From Methanomassiliicoccaceae archaeon (GTDB lineage Archaea; Thermoplasmatota; Thermoplasmata; Methanomassiliicoccales; Methanomethylophilaceae), in the NCBI GenBank assembly GCA_009784745.1, contig WQXR01000016.1:1-16983 (forward strand): a stretch of DNA of 16,983 bases, read 5' to 3'. The notes under the pieces were generated by a model that saw only the letters and a list, made by a program, of their open reading frames with translations, ran no database searches and had not been told where the DNA came from. Shown piece after piece: positions 13,383 to 16,983 of the stretch. The number at the start of each line of letters is the position of its first letter. Position 1 is the first letter of the stretch. Both the position numbers and the translations under genes were made by a program.

Positions 13383-13410
13383 ACCTCTTCGACTGGCCCA
13401 CGTTACGGGC
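13347..13410 (+). other. Two 3' hairpins in the copy 2 transcript
   Basis: CCTGTCAGGAT (13347-13357) pairs with ATCCTTGACAGG (13365-13376), leaving one bulged T, over a 7-nt loop at the end of the ORF. GCCC (13396-13399) pairs with GGGC (13407-13410) over ACGTTAC. Both occupy the same positions as hairpins in copy 1 despite different stem sequence; the second shows an A-T to G-C pair exchange and a conserved CGTTAC loop. Confidence 0.45.
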
Positions 13411-13520
13411 TTCAAACCCTTTACTTTGTCCCCGATACAAGATGCTTGACGAAATATTTAAAACACACCCTGAGCAAAAACGTTGGACGTGAAATATCTG
13501 CCTGCGGCGGTTGCCAAGCA

Positions 13521-14072
13521 TCATTCCACTATCGTCATCCTCTCTCTGATGTCGTCCATATTTCCGTTCAGATGGATCATGTCCGATGACGACAATATCA
13601 TTTCCGTGCCTATTTCAGCGTTAATTTTTGAGAAGAATCCTTTTTTCATCTTCATCGCTTCTATTGCGCCTTTGTCCAAACGTATCACTAATGACGATAC
13701 TTTCCACGTGTCGATATTTATCATCACCGTTGTTACCGTTCCGACAAGTTGATTATCTTTCGTCACCACCTTTGACGATATCAAAGATGACAGAGATGCG
13801 ATATTGTCGTTGTCCGGTGAAACAGCATCTTTAAGCGCTTCGATGGGCCTGTTCAAAAGGAGCACATCATTCAGTATGAAGTTCTCAGGAAGAATTAACA
13901 GCGTCGTTTTCCTCGAACCTGCGGCCAGCATTTCCGATCTTTTTGTTCTTATCCTCAGACCGACGACGTTCCGTTCGAACGGGTCATATCTTATGTCAAT
14001 GATCTCACCGACCTCATACGCATCCGATGATATCATTTTCTTATCTTTCAAAGATCCGAGAGGTATCTGCAT
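13521..14072 (-). CDS. Protein with two PRC-barrel domains
   Basis: A 183-residue protein made of two PRC-barrel-like repeats. Repeat 1 (about 1-75) has LGSLKDKKMISSDAYEVGEI, IRYDPFERNVVGLRI and LLILPENFI. Repeat 2 (about 92-165) has LSSLISSKVVTKDNQLVGTV, MINIDTWKVSSLVIRLD and EIGTEMILSSSDM. PRC-barrels are small beta-barrels used for RNA processing (RimM) or protein docking (photosynthetic reaction centre H subunit); in archaea such stand-alone proteins, including CdvA-related ones, have varied or unknown roles. It is not in an operon with the mcr genes, from which the hairpin terminator at 14125-14146 separates it. No Shine-Dalgarno is seen; TTTTACAT about 26 nt upstream may be its TATA box. 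Confidence 0.78.
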   Translation of the reverse strand: MQIPLGSLKDKKMISSDAYEVGEIIDIRYDPFERNVVGLRIRTKRSEMLAAGSRKTTLLILPENFILNDVLLLNRPIEALKDAVSPDNDNIASLSSLISSKVVTKDNQLVGTVTTVMINIDTWKVSSLVIRLDKGAIEAMKMKKGFFSKINAEIGTEMILSSSDMIHLNGNMDDIRERMTIVE

Positions 14073-14124
14073 ATTTACGTGAACGCGAACGAATGTAAAA
14101 GAATTTCCGAAAAATTAAATGAAA

Positions 14125-14146
14125 CTATGCGGCTTGCGCCGCATAG
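14125..14146 (-). terminator. Terminator of the mcr operon
   Basis: A perfect 9-bp stem CTATGCGGC/GCCGCATAG with a 4-nt loop. In - strand reading it is followed by the T-rich AGTTTCATTTAATTTTTC. It lies 19 nt after the stop of the DUF2098 gene, the last gene of the mcr transcription unit, and ahead of the PRC-barrel gene. Confidence 0.65.
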
Positions 14147-14164
14147 AAATGAAATTTAAAAGGT

Positions 14165-14443
14165 TTAACCTCCGCCCGAGGGCATGAACATATCGATGTT
14201 CACATCCTCTGCCTCTTTTGCGAACTCTTCGACGGACCTTACCTTTTGGGTGCGGTCCCTCTCTCGTTCTTTGTAGGAAACTTCCTTATACTCGCTTATG
14301 TCCGCTTCTGCGAGCAACGAAACATTATAGTAAAGACCGGTAAAGTCAAGCAGTGCCCATACTTTGCCGTTCCTTTCTGCGATGTCCGTTACCTTTCCTA
14401 CCGTGGACGTAGGCATGTACTTACAGATGTCTCCTACCTTCAT
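14165..14443 (-). CDS. DUF2098 protein encoded directly after mcrA
   Basis: A 92-residue protein of the DUF2098 family found in methanogens, recognised by KVGDICKYMPTSTVGKVTDI and the following GKVWALLDFTGLYYNVSLL. The N-terminal half looks like a small SH3-like beta-barrel, and the C-terminal half is charged and helical, ending in PSGGG. The ATG at 14443, 5 nt after the mcrA stop, gives the family N-terminus; a GTG at 14452 overlapping that stop (GTGA) is the alternative. It shares a terminator and strand with mcrA, so it is probably co-transcribed, which suggests a role tied to the reductase. The function is unknown. Confidence 0.8.
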   Translation of the reverse strand: MKVGDICKYMPTSTVGKVTDIAERNGKVWALLDFTGLYYNVSLLAEADISEYKEVSYKERERDRTQKVRSVEEFAKEAEDVNIDMFMPSGGG

Positions 14444-14448
14444 TGAGC

Positions 14449-16107
14449 TCACACTTTGATGACAGCGGTTCTCTCACCGGCCGGCTTGAACTCCCTGAGT
14501 CCGCCTCTTCCGATCTCCTTCGTTATGTTCGCGAAGTCGAACACTAAAGAGGGATCAGCGAACGCAATGCGTATGAACGGGTTCACGGTGAATGCGTCGC
14601 CGCGTGCTGCGTGCGCCGCTTTCGGTATTCCGGTGTAACCGGACAGGTGACCTACGTTCATTGCGTAGTTGGGGTAGTTCGGACCTCTGAGTTCCATCGG
14701 GAGACCTTCGTCTGACCTGTATGCAAGCGAGTTCGCGGAACCGCACTGATCCTGCAGATCGTATCCGTAGAATCCGAGTCTTCCCGCTCTCTCTTTGTGC
14801 TGCAGCATGGACAGATACCAAAGGTTGACACCGCAGTCCGCGACACCGGTTGCCATCGCACCTGCGATTCCCGTTGTAGCGGCTGCTACTGTCGCTCTCT
14901 GTGAACCGCCGAAGTGGGATTCCATGACAGCCGGGTACTTCTCGTACATGCTGAGCGCGTATGCGTTCACTTCGTCACCGAGTTTCAGAACGTCATCGAA
15001 CTTGCCTGCGTCGAGTTTGCAGAATCCGCCGTACTTGTCCTTTATCAGGTCTATCGCGTAGTACACGTAATCCTCAAGGATGTTATCCGTGTACGCTGCT
15101 GATGCGTACTGTGTGAATCCTACACCGCCGGACATGTATCCGCCGAGGTATATCTGATCGAACACTATTGCACCCAATGCTACCGCCTCAAGCGCACCGC
15201 GTCCCGGGTCGTCCGGTTTCACACGGTCGGACTGTGCTATATCAGCCATGTATCCGAACGGTATTCCTCCGGGCTCGTTGGGTCCTCTTGCACGCCTTGC
15301 CGGCATCATTGTACCCATTTCCATCGACTGGTGCTTTGCGGAGTATGCGAAGTCAGCGATAGCTGCCTCACCGGCTGCAAGTTTGTATGACGAGATGAAC
15401 GCCATCGAGATCTGCTTTGCTGCATGCCTTGATGCTGTTGCACCGTCCATGAGCCTTCCGACCATTGTCGGAACGCGTACTGCCTGCGTCAGTGTGTTGC
15501 CTATTGCTTTCTTCAACTGTGCCGCGTGGTCCTTGCTGAACAGTTTGTTGATGTCTATGACGAATTTTTTGTCTATTTCGTCTATCAACTCATCGTTACC
15601 GCTGAACACTTTGATGTACGAGTCGTACACCAATGCGGGGTTGCACTCTGCCATGTGTTCCTGAACGACCGCTCCTCCGGGTATTGTGTGGTTAACAGTT
15701 TCCAAATAGCGGTTGATCGTCTCAGGCGTAACTTCCTTACCTAACCTTCTTTCGATGGTCTGGTGCGGTGAGTCCAATCCTACGAGCACAGTTCTCCTTA
15801 TGTCATCCCAAGCCTGCTGGATAGCGGGGTTGTTGATGCAGTGCAGGTCATCGGGCTCTACGAATATGTCGGTGTGCGACATCTGGTAGGGCATCCATGA
15901 CCTCTGTCCCAGCGGTACACCGATATCTTGGTTCATCATCGGTATTCCGCGCGCTTTGGCGATCTTCTTCGATGCTTCTACGAACTCAACTTTCCTCTTT
16001 GACTGTTTCCAGCCGCCGTAGCAGTAGAATTTCGTGTGCACATCGGTCGGGTCCTCTTTGAACTTCTTCTTGACCGCCTGCATGAATAACTTTTCTTTGT
16101 TCGCCAA
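14449..16107 (-). CDS. mcrA: Methyl-coenzyme M reductase alpha subunit
   Basis: A 552-residue, full-length McrA, the catalytic subunit that with McrB and McrG turns methyl-CoM plus CoB into methane and the heterodisulfide. Sites seen: Gln149 in AVVQEHM (axial ligand of F430 nickel), GGVGFTQYASAAYTDNILED (327-346) with active-site Tyr334, and the MCR hallmark LQDQCGSANS. Positions of known modified residues are kept: His259 (AKHQ), an Arg in PARRARG (271/272), Gln403 (GGSQRAT), thioglycine Gly448 (GFYGYD), Asp453 and Cys455 (QDQC). Whether they are modified here cannot be read from DNA. Translation begins at TTG 16107, preceded by AAAGGGGGT at 6 nt; this fits the family N-terminus (compare MADKLFINALKKKF), while the first ATG would cut eight residues. 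It starts 2 nt after mcrG. Confidence 0.98.
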   Translation of the reverse strand: MANKEKLFMQAVKKKFKEDPTDVHTKFYCYGGWKQSKRKVEFVEASKKIAKARGIPMMNQDIGVPLGQRSWMPYQMSHTDIFVEPDDLHCINNPAIQQAWDDIRRTVLVGLDSPHQTIERRLGKEVTPETINRYLETVNHTIPGGAVVQEHMAECNPALVYDSYIKVFSGNDELIDEIDKKFVIDINKLFSKDHAAQLKKAIGNTLTQAVRVPTMVGRLMDGATASRHAAKQISMAFISSYKLAAGEAAIADFAYSAKHQSMEMGTMMPARRARGPNEPGGIPFGYMADIAQSDRVKPDDPGRGALEAVALGAIVFDQIYLGGYMSGGVGFTQYASAAYTDNILEDYVYYAIDLIKDKYGGFCKLDAGKFDDVLKLGDEVNAYALSMYEKYPAVMESHFGGSQRATVAAATTGIAGAMATGVADCGVNLWYLSMLQHKERAGRLGFYGYDLQDQCGSANSLAYRSDEGLPMELRGPNYPNYAMNVGHLSGYTGIPKAAHAARGDAFTVNPFIRIAFADPSLVFDFANITKEIGRGGLREFKPAGERTAVIKV

Positions 16108-16109
16108 CT

Positions 16110-16889
16110 TCAGACCCCCTTTACGTTAAAGGGCTGGTAACCTGCAAGCGTTCTCAGTTTGTGTATCCTGATACCGTATGCGGTGACCTCTTTGTCATCC
16201 CTCATGTCAACGCCGCCCTGGTATGCGGTGAAGATCGTGGTCCTCTTCATAAGATCGGCCTGCGGTGCCGGTTTGCCTACAGATATCTTCCTGTCCAAAG
16301 GCAAGGCGACCTGGTCCTTTACGTAAACGACCTCTTTCTTCTTACCGTCCCAGACGTACCTCTGCCATGCATCGAACATCAGGCCGTTCTCATCGAGACG
16401 GCATGCGTGACCGTGAACGGTCGCTCCTCTGATACCCGTGAGTGCAGGGTCGAATGTTTCGTTGTCTATGAGTTCCTTGGAGAGTTTTTCCAAGTCTCTT
16501 TCCCTCATCTCGATGATCTGCCTTCCGGAAAGCGTACCGGTGTCAAGACCTCTGTATCTGGACAGGTACATCCATGCTCTCTGGTACGGCGAGATCGGTG
16601 CGAAATATACGGAGTCAGTGAACTGAATATATCTGATCCTGTCTCCCTTCTTCGCGCCCTCTATCGGTACGACGAGTTCTCTTATCGGACATTTAGGTTC
16701 CTTGCCCTCCTCGAGTGGCGGGTGGATGGATTTGTACTCCTCTCCGGGGTTCCTGTGTCCCATTATCCTGACGACATCATCCATGGCGATGTCGCGCAGT
16801 ACTTTCAGTTTCTGTTTCGGATCCAGGTATTTACGCCTGTTCACTGCAGGTACCGTGGTTCCGGGATAGAATTGTCTTTTGTAAGCCAT
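16110..16889 (-). CDS. mcrG: Methyl-coenzyme M reductase gamma subunit
   Basis: A 259-residue McrG, close to the usual length of about 250. It binds near the F430 pocket of the alpha2beta2gamma2 reductase. Family segments are YPGTTVPAVNRRKYLDP at the N-terminus, IMGHRNPGEEYKSIHPPLEE, GDRIRYIQFTDSVYFAPISP, YRGLDTGTLSGRQIIEMRER, ATVHGHACRLDENGLMFD, and IRIHKLRTLAGYQPF at the end. The frame is open 31 codons further upstream, but the ATG at 16889 is the start: it has GAGGTG 6 nt ahead and yields the family N-terminus, and the upstream stretch is the end of mcrD in another frame. Confidence 0.97.
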   Translation of the reverse strand: MAYKRQFYPGTTVPAVNRRKYLDPKQKLKVLRDIAMDDVVRIMGHRNPGEEYKSIHPPLEEGKEPKCPIRELVVPIEGAKKGDRIRYIQFTDSVYFAPISPYQRAWMYLSRYRGLDTGTLSGRQIIEMRERDLEKLSKELIDNETFDPALTGIRGATVHGHACRLDENGLMFDAWQRYVWDGKKKEVVYVKDQVALPLDRKISVGKPAPQADLMKRTTIFTAYQGGVDMRDDKEVTAYGIRIHKLRTLAGYQPFNVKGV

Positions 16890-16891
16890 AT

Positions 16892-16983
16892 CTAACACCT
16901 CAATGTGTCTGTTAAGGTAGGCCTGTATTTCGAGTACCTTCCGACCTCTATCGAATAACCCACGCTGATATTTCTGTCGCACA
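16892..16983 (-). CDS. mcrD: C-terminal end of McrD, cut by the window edge
   Basis: Reading from 16981 in the frame that ends with TAG at 16892-16894 gives 29 residues: CDRNISVGYSIEVGRYSKYR followed by PTLTDTLRC. The GYSIEVGRYSKYRPTLTD pattern fits the conserved McrD C-terminus (VG-[RK]-[YF]-x-K-x-[RP]-T-[LV]-[TS]-D), and mcrD is the expected gene upstream of mcrG. McrD is an mcr-operon chaperone-like protein that associates with the reductase but is not a subunit. Its stop lies 2 nt before the mcrG ATG. mcrC does not intervene between mcrD and mcrG. Confidence 0.75.
   Translation of the reverse strand, partial: CDRNISVGYSIEVGRYSKYRPTLTDTLRC

Larger units (their letters stand above)
13088..13494 (+). 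repeat. Tandem microprotein unit, copy 2
   Basis: Second diverged copy of the unit at 12672-13073, with the same order of blocks: CGGTGAGAATT (13088-13098, here followed by a run of six T), the identical 64-bp promoter (13149-13212), leader, Shine-Dalgarno and ORF (13293-13382), CGTTACGGG hairpin (13396-13410), and 3' block AAATATTTAAA (13452-13462) with CTGAGCAAAA (13470-13479). Promoter identity against strongly diverged transcribed parts points to a shared regulator. Confidence 0.85.

Noticed and set aside
14555..14821. Arg/Ser-rich open frames within mcrA and other genes
   Set aside because: They are shadow frames of strongly identified proteins, with no ribosome sites or family signatures.
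16890..16982. Upstream in-frame extension of mcrG
   Set aside because: It would add 31 residues foreign to McrG. The stretch is the end of mcrD in another frame, and GAGGTG marks the ATG at 16889.

Overview
The window is chromosomal DNA of a methanogenic archaeon. It holds the 3' part of a methyl-coenzyme M reductase operon (mcrD tail, mcrG, mcrA) and, separately, an unbroken eight-gene operon for activating that enzyme: atwA, mcrC and methanogenesis marker genes mmp3, mmp6, mmp5, mmp15, mmp17 and mmp7. Moderate base composition, mcrC sitting with atwA instead of between mcrD and mcrG, and the look of McrA suggest the order Methanomassiliicoccales (H2-dependent methylotrophic methanogens of the Thermoplasmata lineage). 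That placement is inference from recalled sequences; no search was run.

Layout. 1-155: C-terminal end of a HAD-type hydrolase (+). 211-303: 41-bp tandem repeats ahead of an AAA/DUF4143 ATPase (340-1569, +). A 28-bp perfect palindrome (1605-1632) separates it from a convergent FAD-linked oxidase (1622-3202, -). 3362-10673 (-) is the activation operon; every junction overlaps by 1-8 nt, so translation is probably coupled. A divergent promoter region (10674-10840) leads to a + strand operon: a winged-helix DUF4443/DUF2111 fusion, a small Cys-rich DUF6951-type protein, and an unrecognised 178-residue protein. 12661-13520 has no gene of ordinary size. It carries two tandem units of about 400 bp, each with an identical 64-bp operator/promoter block, a structured leader, a strong Shine-Dalgarno and a 28-29 codon ORF; the two encoded peptides are related. 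On the - strand follow a double PRC-barrel protein (13521-14072), a hairpin terminator, and the mcr operon tail: DUF2098 protein, mcrA, mcrG and the end of mcrD.

How the genes work together. McrA and McrG are two of the three subunits of the enzyme that makes methane from methyl-CoM and CoB. The enzyme needs its F430 nickel reduced to Ni(I), an ATP-dependent step performed by an assembly that includes component A2 (AtwA), McrC and Mmp3/Mmp7/Mmp17; this window encodes all of those next to the enzyme. The divergently transcribed DUF4443/DUF2111 protein is a positional candidate for a regulator of the activation operon. The least explained element is the pair of tandem microprotein units at 12661-13500.
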